From Demequina sp. TMPB413 (GTDB lineage Bacteria > Actinomycetota > Actinomycetes > Actinomycetales > Demequinaceae), in contig NZ_CP096184.1 of NCBI RefSeq assembly GCF_020447105.2, positions 806,001-870,000 of the forward strand: a stretch of 64,000 bases of DNA. Direction: 5' to 3'. Position 1 is the stretch's first letter, and each line of letters opens with the position of its first letter. The notes beneath the pieces were generated by a model. That model was not told the origin of the DNA. It did not search any database and worked only from the letters and a program-made list of their open reading frames with translations. Position numbers and translations under genes: made by a program. Shown one piece after another: positions 53,916 through 62,306 of this stretch.

Positions 53916-55121
53916 TCAGTCCTTTGCCGGCTGCGCCGCCGGCAGGGCGAGCATGCGGTCGAGCGCGACCCTGGCCTGCTCTTGGGTGGTCTTGTCGACT
54001 TCGATGCGGTTTGGCACGTTCCCTGCCAAGAGGGACTCGAGGGTCCACACCAGATGCGGCAGGTCGATTCGGTTCATGGTCGAGCAGAAGCACACCGTGT
54101 CTTCGAGGAAGTGCACTTGCTTGTCAGGGTGCGCATTCGCGAGGCGGCGCACCAGATTGAGTTCGGTGCCGATTCCCCAAGAACTCCCTGGCTCGGCCCC
54201 GTCGAGAGTGTTGATGATGTACTCGGTGGATCCCACGTAGTCAGCACTGGTGACAACCTCGTGAGTGCACTCGGGGTGAACAAGGATGTTGATCCCCGGC
54301 ACGTTCTGGCGCAAAGCATCCACGTTGGCCTTGCGGAACCGCCCGTGCACCGAGCAGTGGCCCTTCCACAGGATCACGCGCGCCGCCGCAAGCTGTTCGG
54401 CAGTGTTGCCTCCCAGCGGCTTGCGTGGATCCCACACCACACAGTCGTCGAGGCTCAGGCCGAGCTTGAGCACCGCCGTGTTCCGACCGAGGTGCTGATC
54501 CGGCATGAAGAGGACTTTGCCCTGACCATCGACGCCGCCCACCTGATCGAAGGCCCATCTGAGAGCCACCTCGGCGTTTGACGACGTGCACACTGCGCCG
54601 CCGTGACGACCGCAGAACGCCTTGATCGCGGCGGTTGAGTTCATGTAGGTGACGGGCACTGTCGCGGAGGCGACTCCGGCCTCGTCCAACTGGGCCCACG
54701 CGTCTTCGACTTGGCTGATGCCAGCCATGTCGGCCATAGAACAGCCAGCAGCCATGTCCGGCAGCACCACAGCCTGCTCATCTGACGTCAGGATGTCTGC
54801 GCTCTCCGCCATGAAGTGCACGCCGCAAAACACGATGAACTCGGCCTCTGGCCTGTTCGCGGCGTCACGCGCCAACTTGAAGGAGTCACCAGTGACGTCG
54901 GCGAATTGAATGACCTCGTCACGCTGGTAGTGGTGACCAAGAATGAAGACCCTGTCGCCGAGCGCTTCTTTCGCCTTGTGCGCACGCTCCACCAGATCGG
55001 GGTCAGACGGCGCGGGCAGGTCCCCAGGACAGTCCACGCCGCGCTCGGACACGGGGTCGTTGCGCCTTCCCAAAAGGAGCAGCGCTGGCGATGCCTCAGG
55101 TTCGTGGAACGTCTGCGTCAT
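53916..55121 (-). CDS. nadA: Quinolinate synthase
   Basis: A 401-residue [4Fe-4S] enzyme condensing iminoaspartate with dihydroxyacetone phosphate to quinolinate for NAD synthesis. Key sequence: 'ILGHHYQRDEVIQFADVTGDS', 'FCGVHFMAESADIL' (first Cys ligand), 'MPDQHLGRN', 'HPECTHEVV' (second Cys) and 'CFCSTMNRIDLPHL' (third Cys). nadB and nadC, often adjacent, are absent from the window. nadE is 38 kb away. The cluster needs Fe-S delivery; erpA is 1.1 kb away. No clear Shine-Dalgarno; AACAAT six bases upstream of the ATG is a weak -10 candidate. Confidence 0.96.
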   Translation of the reverse strand: MTQTFHEPEASPALLLLGRRNDPVSERGVDCPGDLPAPSDPDLVERAHKAKEALGDRVFILGHHYQRDEVIQFADVTGDSFKLARDAANRPEAEFIVFCGVHFMAESADILTSDEQAVVLPDMAAGCSMADMAGISQVEDAWAQLDEAGVASATVPVTYMNSTAAIKAFCGRHGGAVCTSSNAEVALRWAFDQVGGVDGQGKVLFMPDQHLGRNTAVLKLGLSLDDCVVWDPRKPLGGNTAEQLAAARVILWKGHCSVHGRFRKANVDALRQNVPGINILVHPECTHEVVTSADYVGSTEYIINTLDGAEPGSSWGIGTELNLVRRLANAHPDKQVHFLEDTVCFCSTMNRIDLPHLVWTLESLLAGNVPNRIEVDKTTQEQARVALDRMLALPAAQPAKD

Positions 55122-55194
55122 GAGTCCATTGTTTCATGCGTGAAGGACAGCGGATCGTCCGTGGCCTACGCCCACAGCGTGCAGACTTATCGAC

Positions 55195-56169
55195 ATGCGA
55201 GTAGTGGCGGCGGTGAACGAGTGGCCGGGGGAGCCTGTCCTTAACGGAACCACCGCAGCCACCGTGGTCCTTGAAACGTGGCGGGAGGCCGCCCCAGCGT
55301 CGGAAATTGTCGCGATTGCCCAGGGAGACGGTGGCCCGCGCACGGCCGACGCCTGGGAGGGCACACGCAGCGTGGTGGGAGGGGCGGTCGTCACCCCTCG
55401 CAACGGAGCGCTGTGGCTTTCCCCAGCCCAAGGCGGCGTGCGCTGGAACCCGTTGGACCTCTCTGCCGCGCTGCTGGGACTCGCGGCGACTGGCGCCACT
55501 GAGACCGTCGTCGTCCCTGTGGGTGACGTGCCACCGGCCGGGGACGCTGCCGACCTCTGGGGCGGCGCTTTGGTGGCGGTTAAAAAGGCCCTTGCCGGAC
55601 TTGACGTGGTGGCGCTCGCCACGTCTCGCCGACCGCTGCTGGGATTCCACGGCATGAGCGCCGCTCTCATCGATGGCAGGGAGGGCGACGCGGCCCTCGC
55701 GGTGTCCGCCCAGGCCCAAGAGGAGCGCTGGTCGAGCCTCGCGCTTGAGGCGGACGCGGTCGCGGCGCGCAGTTCGTTGCTAGGGCCGTCGCGGCTTTCG
55801 GACCACCCGGGCAGCGGAGCCGCAGGCGGCCTTGCCTATGCCTTGGCCGCGCTGGGCGCACGAGTTCTCCCCGCCTCGCACTATCTCGCGGAGGCCTCTG
55901 GGCTCGCCGCCGCGGCAACAGACGCCGACCTCGTGGTGGGCATTGGAGGCCCGCTCAATCCCGCGGCGCTCGACGAGGGCGTGGCGTCGAGCATTGCCGC
56001 CGTCGCGGCGCGTGGGGGAGTGCCAGCGACGATGCTGAGCACGGCGGTCATGGTGGGTCGCAGGGATCTGATGGCCGCGGGCTTGGCTTCTGCGCACGAG
56101 GCGCCTGCCGGGCGTGCGGGCCTGGCGGACGGCGTGCGGCGCGTCGCCCAGACATGGGTGCGCGAGTAG
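55195..56169 (+). CDS. Glycerate kinase-like protein
   Basis: A 324-residue protein related to the GlxK (glycerate kinase type 1) fold. The hallmark 'HPGSGAAGGLAYALAALGAR' is followed by 'ASHYLAEASGLAAAATDADLVVGIGG'. It is shorter than canonical GlxK (about 380), and the usual GEG-x-x-D segment after 'DADLVV' reads 'GIGGPLNPAAL', so catalysis is doubtful. A homologue sits at the same place beside the erpA-like gene in M. tuberculosis (Rv2205c, from memory). It precedes erpA by 93 bases on the same strand. Confidence 0.75.
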   Translation: MRVVAAVNEWPGEPVLNGTTAATVVLETWREAAPASEIVAIAQGDGGPRTADAWEGTRSVVGGAVVTPRNGALWLSPAQGGVRWNPLDLSAALLGLAATGATETVVVPVGDVPPAGDAADLWGGALVAVKKALAGLDVVALATSRRPLLGFHGMSAALIDGREGDAALAVSAQAQEERWSSLALEADAVAARSSLLGPSRLSDHPGSGAAGGLAYALAALGARVLPASHYLAEASGLAAAATDADLVVGIGGPLNPAALDEGVASSIAAVAARGGVPATMLSTAVMVGRRDLMAAGLASAHEAPAGRAGLADGVRRVAQTWVRE

Positions 56170-56262
56170 CGGGCACAAAGTCACACGACACGGCGTTGGG
56201 GTTCACAGGGCGGCGCGCGGCGTCGTACCCTAGTGGGAACTTGTATTGGAAGGAGTCGCCAT

Positions 56263-56616
56263 ATGACAGACACCGTTACTGAGACTTCGGCGCACGGCGT
56301 GGTCATCACCGACGCGGCTGCAGCGAAGGTCAAGAGCCTCCTCGCGCAGGAGGGTCGCGACGACCTTCGTTTGCGTCTGGCTGTGCAGCCTGGCGGCTGC
56401 TCAGGCCTGATCTACCAGCTCTACTTCGACGAGCGCAAGCTCGACGGCGACGCTGTCAAGGAGTATGACGGCGTCGAGGTGGTCGTCGACAAGATGTCTG
56501 TCCCGTACCTTGACGGTGCGAAGATCGACTTCGCCGACACCATCGAGAAGCAGGGCTTCACGATCGACAACCCCAACGCTCAGAGTTCGTGCGCGTGTGG
56601 TGACTCGTTCAGCTGA
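56263..56616 (+). CDS. erpA: A-type iron-sulfur cluster carrier
   Basis: A 117-residue A-type carrier that delivers Fe-S clusters to apo-enzymes. The three conserved cysteines are in 'QPGGCSGLIYQLYFD' and 'QSSCACGDSFS' at the C-terminus. Start: ATG at 56263 with AAGGAG seven bases before. Likely clients in this window are LipA and NadA. The transcript probably ends at the hairpin 56632-56668, which lies inside the end of the convergent tusA-like gene. Confidence 0.93.
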   Translation: MTDTVTETSAHGVVITDAAAAKVKSLLAQEGRDDLRLRLAVQPGGCSGLIYQLYFDERKLDGDAVKEYDGVEVVVDKMSVPYLDGAKIDFADTIEKQGFTIDNPNAQSSCACGDSFS

Positions 56617-56621
56617 TCATT

Positions 56622-56870
56622 TCAGCTTCGCAAACGGACGGTGAGGGCTAACGCCCCGCCGTCCGTTTCGCTTTCCCCCACAAAGTCGTTCCCCGTCATC
56701 CGCGCCCACGCTGGCACGTCGAATCGCGCCGCGACGTCGGTCGCGAGCACCGTGAGCTCCGAGCCTCCCGGACAGTCTTGAGCGCGCCTCGCCAGCATGA
56801 TGATGGGCATCGGGCATGCCGTGCCGCGTGCATCGACAACGAGCGGCTTGGCGGCGTGGTCATCGTTCAT
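56622..56870 (-). CDS. TusA-like sulfur-carrier protein
   Basis: An 82-residue protein with the TusA/SirA fold: 'VVDARGTACPMPIIMLARRA', where the Cys of the CPxP motif is the sulfur carrier, and 'LTVLATDVAARFDVPAWARMTGND'. It would accept persulfide sulfur from a cysteine desulfurase and pass it on. It is translated directly after the class V aminotransferase-fold protein (ATGA overlap at 56867-56870), the expected donor, though that protein lacks the PLP lysine. The last codons overlap a terminator-like hairpin of erpA. Confidence 0.88.
   Translation of the reverse strand: MNDDHAAKPLVVDARGTACPMPIIMLARRAQDCPGGSELTVLATDVAARFDVPAWARMTGNDFVGESETDGGALALTVRLRS
56632..56668 (+). terminator. erpA terminator inside the tusA-like coding end
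   Basis: AAACGGACGG (56632-56641) pairs with CCGTCCGTTT (56659-56668) around a 17-nt loop, 15 bases after the erpA stop. On the plus strand the stem ends in TTT. It simultaneously encodes the C-terminus of the TusA-like protein on the other strand. Confidence 0.6.
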
Positions 56871-58003
56871 GAGGTGATGCGTGGAGCGCCGATGCGTTGG
56901 CGCACCGTGTCGAGTGCGTCGGGAAGTTCCGCGAGAAAGCGGTCGATGTCCTGGTCCGCAATTCCTGGGTGCAGCGCCAACCGCACGTTCCCGTGAGTGA
57001 GCGCGCCTATGGCGGCCAGCACTCTCGACGGCTCGAGGGTTCCAGAGACGCACGCCGAGCCGGAACCGACGGAGAATCCGCGCCTGTCGAGTTCGCCAAG
57101 CAACACCTCGCCGTCGACGTACAGGCAACTGAAGGTAAGGACGTGAGGCAGCCTCTCGTGAGGATCGCCCAACACGTCGACGCCGGGAAGTTGAGCGACG
57201 TTCGCCCTGATCTTGTCCACGAGCCCCCATAGCCGTGCACTCTCGGTATCGCGGGCCTCTTGACGTTCTTGGAGGGCGACGGCCGACGCGAGCGCAAGGG
57301 GCACGCTCACGCCGCCAGGGGCCCAGTCGTCACCATCTGGCCAGGCCGGCAACCACCGTGTGTGCGGCTCAAGCGCGAGGACGCCGATGCCGGCCGGGCC
57401 TCCCCAGTCGGCGGGGTGCGCGACCAAGGCGTCCCAGTAGGCAGGGGGATCCATGTGGCCGATGCTCGACGTGGCGTCAACGAGCAGCGGAACTTCGGCG
57501 GATTGAGTCGCTCGTGCCACGTCCTCGAGCCGTTGCACTGTGCCGAGTTCCTGATTCGCGTGCTGGACCGCAGCGAGCGCAACGTCCTGTGATTGAAGCG
57601 CCAACGTCAGAGCGTCGATCGATACATGGCCTGCGGAGTCGACAGGGACGGTGTCGACCGCATGCGGAGCAACAAAAGTGGCGGCGTTGACGAGGGCGTC
57701 CCGCTCGATGGCCGAGACGACGATGCGACCCCGGCCGCGGCGAGCGGCGTGAACTCCGGCGAGGCAGCGTGCGAAGGCGTCGTGCGGACTTGAGGTGAAG
57801 TGCACCAGCTCGGGGCGGGCCCCCAAGGCGTCGGCAATGGCCTCTCTGGAGCCGTCGACGAGCGAACGCGCGCGGCGCGATTCGGCACTCAACCGAGCCG
57901 GATTGGCCCATCCGTCGGCAAAGCCAGCGCGCAATGCGTCCGTGACTCGACGCGAAAGGGGGGCAGAACCCCCAGAATCGAGGTAAACCCGGGACCTTTG
58001 CAT
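56867..58003 (-). CDS. Class V aminotransferase-fold protein, cysteine-desulfurase-like, no PLP lysine
   Basis: A 378-residue NifS/IscS-like protein. The N-terminus 'MQRSRVYLDSGGSAPLSRRV', 'AAVQHANQELGTVQ' and 'LLVDATSSIGHMD' match the family. The persulfide-forming loop 'VGSGSACVSGTLEPSRVL' keeps its Cys. But the segment that should read SxHK before 'GGP.GIG' is 'VAHPADWGGPAGIGVLAL': Asp occupies the Schiff-base lysine position. So it may not bind PLP covalently, and its activity is open. Start: ATG at 58003, six bases after TACCGT (leaderless); a GTG ten codons upstream is possible. Coupled to the TusA-like gene. Confidence 0.85.
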   Translation of the reverse strand: MQRSRVYLDSGGSAPLSRRVTDALRAGFADGWANPARLSAESRRARSLVDGSREAIADALGARPELVHFTSSPHDAFARCLAGVHAARRGRGRIVVSAIERDALVNAATFVAPHAVDTVPVDSAGHVSIDALTLALQSQDVALAAVQHANQELGTVQRLEDVARATQSAEVPLLVDATSSIGHMDPPAYWDALVAHPADWGGPAGIGVLALEPHTRWLPAWPDGDDWAPGGVSVPLALASAVALQERQEARDTESARLWGLVDKIRANVAQLPGVDVLGDPHERLPHVLTFSCLYVDGEVLLGELDRRGFSVGSGSACVSGTLEPSRVLAAIGALTHGNVRLALHPGIADQDIDRFLAELPDALDTVRQRIGAPRITS

Positions 58004-58009
58004 GGCATA

Positions 58010-58015
58010 ACGGTA
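58010..58015 (-). promoter_or_regulatory. -10 element of leaderless class V gene
   Basis: TACCGT on the minus strand, six bases (TATGCC) before the ATG at 58003, back to back with the ctaC element. Confidence 0.5.
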
Positions 58016-58023
58016 TCGCGCGA

Positions 58024-58029
58024 TAGTAT
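58024..58029 (+). promoter_or_regulatory. -10 element of leaderless ctaC operon
   Basis: TAGTAT, six bases (GCACGG) before the ctaC GTG at 58036. Confidence 0.55.
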
Positions 58030-58035
58030 GCACGG

Positions 58036-58899
58036 GTGGCTACCTTGTCCCCAGTAGCGCTTCGTCGTCTACGCTCCGCAACCCTCGTCGTAGGGGCATC
58101 GTCCCTGCTCGCGGGCTGTGCGGGCCAGGCCGAGGCCAACGGTCTTCCCAGTCAACCCGGCGTCACCAACCACACGGGTCGCATCATCGACCTGTGGAAC
58201 TATTCGTGGCTCGCGGCGATCGCTGTCGGCGTGATCACCCTTGCCCTCATCTTGTGGTCGATCACGGTGTATCGCAAGAAGAAGGGCGACGAGAAGTTGC
58301 CCATGCAGACTCGCGCGAACGTACCGCTTGAGTTGATGTACGTGATGGTTCCGCTGCTCATGATTGCGGTGCTCTTCCGTTGGACCGTCACCGATACTGC
58401 CGCGGTGACCGATGTGTCCGGCGATCCCGATGTGCGCATCCAAGCCATCGGCAAGCAATGGGCGTGGGACTTCAACTATCTCGACGACGACGTATACAGC
58501 GTGGGCGTTCAGGCGACTCTGACCGGCGAGGAAGGCGTGGAAGAGACGCTGCCAACCTTGTACCTGCCGGTGAATGAACTGGTGGACATCCAGGTCGACT
58601 CTCGCGACGTCATCCACTCGTTTTGGGTGCCGGCGTTCCTTGTCAAGAGGGACATGTTTCCAGGGCGCACCAGTCACATACAGTTCATCCCGCAAGAGAT
58701 CGGGACCTACCAGGGCAAGTGCGCGGAACTGTGCGGCGAGTACCACTCTTCGATGTTGTTCAACGTGAAGGTGGTCTCCCGTGAGGAGTACGACGCCTAC
58801 ATCGAGACGCTTCGCGACGCTGGCCAGACAGGTTCCATCGGTCTCGAGTACAACCGGCTTCAGGACGCCAACAACCAGCCGAGCGGCGAGGAGGGTTAG
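58036..58899 (+). CDS. ctaC: Cytochrome c oxidase subunit II
   Basis: A 287-residue membrane-anchored subunit of the aa3 oxidase. The signal region ends in a lipobox, '[10 protein letters not shown]' (Cys near 29). Two membrane helices follow (about 58-77 and 100-122). The CuA domain has '[14 protein letters not shown]', '[20 protein letters not shown]' and the ligand motif '[12 protein letters not shown]'. It accepts electrons from the cytochrome bcc complex. GTG start, leaderless. First gene of ctaC-ctaD-ctaF. Confidence 0.96.
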   Translation: MATLSPVALRRLRSATLVVGASSLLAGCAGQAEANGLPSQPGVTNHTGRIIDLWNYSWLAAIAVGVITLALILWSITVYRKKKGDEKLPMQTRANVPLELMYVMVPLLMIAVLFRWTVTDTAAVTDVSGDPDVRIQAIGKQWAWDFNYLDDDVYSVGVQATLTGEEGVEETLPTLYLPVNELVDIQVDSRDVIHSFWVPAFLVKRDMFPGRTSHIQFIPQEIGTYQGKCAELCGEYHSSMLFNVKVVSREEYDAYIETLRDAGQTGSIGLEYNRLQDANNQPSGEEG

Positions 58900-58901
58900 G
58901 C

Positions 58902-60611
58902 GTGTCTACTGCAACTTTTGAATCCGGTGCTGGTGGGGGAACCGCCCCGGCCATTGCTCGACGCCGAAGCGGCTCCGTCGTTGTCCGCTGGATCACGTCG
59001 ACTGACCACAAGGTCATCGGCTACATGTACCTCGCAACGTCCTTCGCCTGGTTCGCCATTGGCGGTGTGTTGGCGCTGCTTATTCGCGCAGAGCTCTTTG
59101 AGCCAGGAATGCAAGTGGTCCAGTCCGCGGAGCAGTACAACCAGTTGTTCACGATGCACGGCACCATCATGTTGCTGTTGTTCGCGACACCGCTGTTCGC
59201 GGGATTTGCGAACGTCATCATGCCGCTGCAGATCGGGGCACCTGACGTCGCCTTCCCGCGGTTGAACATGCTGGCGTACTGGTTCTACCTCTTCGGTGGC
59301 CTCATCGCCGCCGCCGGTTTCTTCACGCCCCAGGGCGCAGCGTCGTTCGGCTGGTTTGCGTACGCCCCGCTGTCCAGCACCGCGTACTCGCCAGGCATCG
59401 GCGGAGATCTCTGGGTGTTCGGCCTGGCACTCGGTGGATTCGGGACCATTCTTGGTGCAGTCAACTTCATCACGACGATCGTCACGATGCGGGCGCCCGG
59501 TATGACGATGTTCAGGATGCCGATCTTCACGTGGAACACGTTGGTGACGTCCATCTTGATCCTGGTGGCCTTCCCCCCGTTGGCGGCAGCACTGTTCGCC
59601 CTGGGCTCCGACCGCGTGCTCGGCTCCCAGATCTTCAATCCCGACTTCGGTGGTGCCGTCTTGTGGCAACACCTCTTCTGGTTCTTTGGACATCCCGAGG
59701 TCTACATCATCGCGTTGCCGTTCTTCGGTATCGTCTCGGAGATCTTCCCCGTGTTCAGCCGTAAGCCGCTGTTCGGTTACCACGGGCTGGTCTACGCGAC
59801 TGTGGCTATTGCGGCGCTGTCCGTGTCGGTGTGGGCGCACCACATGTACGTCACCGGCGCCGTATTGCTGCCGTTCTTCGCGTTCATGACCATGCTGATT
59901 GCCGTGCCGACAGGCGTGAAGTTCTTCAACTGGATCGGGACGATGTGGCGGGGAAAGATCGTCATGGCCACGCCCATGTTGTGGTCGATCGGCTTCCTCA
60001 TTACCTTCCTCTTTGGCGGACTTACGGGCGTGATCCTGAGTTCACCAGTGCTCGATTTCCCGGTGTCCGACAGTTACTTCGTGGTGGCCCACTTCCACTA
60101 CGTCGTGTTCGGCACGGTGGTGTTCGCTATGTTCGCTGGCTTCTCCTTCTGGTGGCCAAAGTTCACCGGGACCATGTTGGACGAGCGCCTCGGCAAGCTG
60201 CACTTCTGGTTGCTGTTCATCGGCTTCCACACGACGTTCTTTGTGCAGCACCTGCTGGGTGCAGGCGGCATGCCGCGACGCTATATGGACTACCTCCCTG
60301 AGGATGGCTTCACGTTCCTCAACCAGGTCTCGACCTTTGGCGCCTTCCTGCTCGCCGCCTCCACGTTGCCGTTCTTGTGGAACGTCTACAAGACGGCGAA
60401 GACGGCGCCTCGGGTCACCGTTGATGACCCGTGGGGCTACGCAAACTCCCTCGAGTGGGCCACCAGCTGTCCGCCGCCTCGCCACAACTTCGTGTCGATC
60501 CCGCGCATCCGCTCGGAACGGCCAGCATTCGACCTGCACTACCCGCAGATTGCCGCACTCGACCACCAAGCCGCTGACGACCCTCAGGTCGACAAGCCGG
60601 CCGTGAGCTAG
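58902..60611 (+). CDS. ctaD: Cytochrome c oxidase subunit I
   Basis: A 569-residue catalytic subunit with twelve membrane helices. '[22 protein letters not shown]' holds a heme a ligand. '[20 protein letters not shown]' holds CuB His and the cross-linked Tyr, '[10 protein letters not shown]' further CuB His, and '[16 protein letters not shown]' the heme a3 and a ligands. GTG start two bases after the ctaC stop. Subunit III (ctaE) and the bcc complex genes are not in the window. Confidence 0.97.
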   Translation: MSTATFESGAGGGTAPAIARRRSGSVVVRWITSTDHKVIGYMYLATSFAWFAIGGVLALLIRAELFEPGMQVVQSAEQYNQLFTMHGTIMLLLFATPLFAGFANVIMPLQIGAPDVAFPRLNMLAYWFYLFGGLIAAAGFFTPQGAASFGWFAYAPLSSTAYSPGIGGDLWVFGLALGGFGTILGAVNFITTIVTMRAPGMTMFRMPIFTWNTLVTSILILVAFPPLAAALFALGSDRVLGSQIFNPDFGGAVLWQHLFWFFGHPEVYIIALPFFGIVSEIFPVFSRKPLFGYHGLVYATVAIAALSVSVWAHHMYVTGAVLLPFFAFMTMLIAVPTGVKFFNWIGTMWRGKIVMATPMLWSIGFLITFLFGGLTGVILSSPVLDFPVSDSYFVVAHFHYVVFGTVVFAMFAGFSFWWPKFTGTMLDERLGKLHFWLLFIGFHTTFFVQHLLGAGGMPRRYMDYLPEDGFTFLNQVSTFGAFLLAASTLPFLWNVYKTAKTAPRVTVDDPWGYANSLEWATSCPPPRHNFVSIPRIRSERPAFDLHYPQIAALDHQAADDPQVDKPAVS

Positions 60612-60621
60612 GAGGAATCCG

Positions 60622-61023
60622 ATGAAACCCGAATCGTTTGTCTTCCTGCTTCCAGGAGCGTTCTTCCTGGTGGTGGGCACGATTTACGGCACGCTGACCT
60701 CGTTCCGTGAGTTGGTGGGATTCCCAGCCCTCTTGCTCGCGGCTGGCCTCGCGCTCATGGTGGGCATCTACTTCCGAATGCTTGGCAAGCGCCATGGCGA
60801 GCGCCCAGAAGACAGGGAAGACGGCCGCATTGCCGAGGAGGCCGGCGACCAGGGTCTTTACGCTCCTTGGTCCTGGTGGCCTTTCGTGGTGGCTCTCGGC
60901 TCCGCGCTCGGATTCGTCGCACTCGCGGTGGGCTGGTGGATCATGGTGCCGGCGGCGATGGTCTCTCTCGTGGGCCTGATCGGCTGGGTGTTCGAGTACT
61001 CGACGGGCCGCTTCGCTCACTAA
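60622..61023 (+). CDS. ctaF: Actinobacterial cytochrome c oxidase subunit IV
   Basis: A 133-residue subunit with four helices, starting 'MKPESFVFLLPGAFFLVVGTIYG' and ending 'GLIGWVFEYSTGRFAH', both characteristic of the family. AGGAGG seven bases upstream of the ATG. Last gene of the oxidase operon, followed by a terminator hairpin. Confidence 0.93.
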   Translation: MKPESFVFLLPGAFFLVVGTIYGTLTSFRELVGFPALLLAAGLALMVGIYFRMLGKRHGERPEDREDGRIAEEAGDQGLYAPWSWWPFVVALGSALGFVALAVGWWIMVPAAMVSLVGLIGWVFEYSTGRFAH

Positions 61024-61058
61024 CGTATCCGGGGGCCCATCGGGGCGCCCGCCACACT

Positions 61059-61097
61059 CAGAACCCCGGCTTCGCAACGGCGCGAACCGGGGTTCTG
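61059..61097 (+). terminator. Terminator after ctaC-ctaD-ctaF
   Basis: CAGAACCCCGG (61059-61069) pairs with CCGGGGTTCTG (61087-61097), continued after a bulged C by TTCGC/GCGAA. Lies between convergent genes and may serve both. Confidence 0.75.
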
Positions 61098-61116
61098 GCA
61101 TGTCTCTGCCAAGCTG

Positions 61117-61611
61117 CTACAGCCAGTTCCTCACGTCGTCGCTCAGTACCAGCCTGTACGGGATGTGCGAGATTTCCTCGGCGCACGTCTGCACTCTGCG
61201 TCGGCGAGCCAGTCGCACCAGGCAGTCCCACGGACGCTCAGGATCGATCGCTGATAGTTCTGGCAACACGATCGACCTCATGGCGCGCAGCAGCGCCTCC
61301 TCACACACCTCATCGTGTACATCGCCGCAAGGTGTCACGATCGTGAACTCGAGGCGCTCGCGCAGCGGCACGCGATTGCCGTCTTCAAGCACGAGGTACT
61401 CGCGGACCGCGAAGCTTTGGCAATCCTTTGACGTCGACGTGGTGGGCACCAGGTGGCACTCTGCGGTGATCTCCACCGGGCGCGGAGACCCGTCGCGCCG
61501 GGCAGGGGGAATGGGCCCGGAGGTCGCCAAGGCGAATCGTCGCGGGTGGGTACTCCACCGTGCTGCCGGAGGCAAGGTCTCTCCTCGATGCTCGTCGCTG
61601 AGCGGACACAC
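61117..61611 (-). CDS. Hypothetical protein
   Basis: A 164-residue soluble protein that I do not recognise. The core 'SFAVREYLVLEDGNRVPLRERLEFTIVTP' followed by 'ALLRAMRSIVLPELSAID' looks like a folded alpha/beta protein, and codon use in this part fits the genome. The N-terminal 40 residues are Pro/Arg-rich; a TTG at 61575 preceded by AGGAGA is a plausible later start than the GTG at 61611. It stands alone, convergent with the oxidase operon. Confidence 0.55.
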   Translation of the reverse strand: MCPLSDEHRGETLPPAARWSTHPRRFALATSGPIPPARRDGSPRPVEITAECHLVPTTSTSKDCQSFAVREYLVLEDGNRVPLRERLEFTIVTPCGDVHDEVCEEALLRAMRSIVLPELSAIDPERPWDCLVRLARRRRVQTCAEEISHIPYRLVLSDDVRNWL

Positions 61612-61704
61612 TTCTGCCAGTGCAGAGTGGACAGGGATAGGCCCATAGTCTCAGGTGCGCTCGCCCGCTCAACCGGGACTTTGGCCCTCCACCCGCTCCC
61701 TTGC

Positions 61705-61763
61705 GCTGCGGGGCACTCACGCACCCTCAACCGCCGCCAACGCCTGCTGCGGGGCACTCACGC
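61705..61763 (+). repeat. 18-bp direct repeat
   Basis: GCTGCGGGGCACTCACGC occurs at 61705-61722 and 61746-61763, 41 bases apart, in the 200-bp gap before the acetyltransferase gene. The only exact repeat noticed outside genes; function unknown. Confidence 0.7.
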
Positions 61764-61811
61764 CCCCCGCCACGCGCAGGAAGCCCGTGCCCACCGTGCC
61801 ACCATGGGCTC

Positions 61812-62288
61812 ATGCTGATCCGTGCCATGACCGGCGACGACCCACTCATGCCCTTTCTGCTCGCGGCGATGAACTGGCGGGATGAGGGACACTGGACAGA
61901 GGACTTGGTGCTGGAGAGGCCCGAGGTGGCCCACTACGTCACCGGATGGATGCGGTCCGGTGACTGGGGTGTCATCATGCTTGACCAAGAAGCGCCCGTG
62001 GGTGCCGCGTGGTGGCGCATCTGCACAGGAGACGACCCCGGCTACGGCTACGTCGGCGACGACATCCCGGAGGTCGGCCTCGCCGTGCTCCCCGGGCTGC
62101 GCGGGCGGGGTCACGCGTCGTCCCTCATGCGGTGGCTGTTGGCGTCCGCGCGAGCTCAACGCATGCCAGCGCTCAGCCTGTCAGTGGAGGATGGCAACGT
62201 GGCGGCGCGCGCGGTGTATGAGCGTTTGGGGTTCGTCAAGGTCGGCAGGACTGGCAACTCGGACACCCTGGTGCTTCAGCTTCTCTGA
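61812..62288 (+). CDS. GNAT-family N-acetyltransferase
   Basis: A 158-residue acetyltransferase. 'EVGLAVLPGLRGRGHASSLMRWLLASARAQ' is the acetyl-CoA-binding motif A (R/Q-x-x-G-x-G/A), and 'ALSLSVEDGNVAARAVYERLGFVKVGR' the C-terminal motif. Substrate unknown. I place the start at the ATG at 61812; 37 further codons are open upstream but cover the direct repeat and read as low-complexity. No clear Shine-Dalgarno; CACCAT six bases before the ATG is a weak -10 candidate. Confidence 0.85.
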   Translation: MLIRAMTGDDPLMPFLLAAMNWRDEGHWTEDLVLERPEVAHYVTGWMRSGDWGVIMLDQEAPVGAAWWRICTGDDPGYGYVGDDIPEVGLAVLPGLRGRGHASSLMRWLLASARAQRMPALSLSVEDGNVAARAVYERLGFVKVGRTGNSDTLVLQLL

Positions 62289-62306
62289 CCCCGAGCACGG
62301 GACAGG

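Noticed and set aside
61100..61648. A 182-codon plus-strand frame opposite the hypothetical gene at 61117
   Set aside because: Very Ser/Thr/Arg-rich without a domain; the minus-strand frame has a more protein-like composition.
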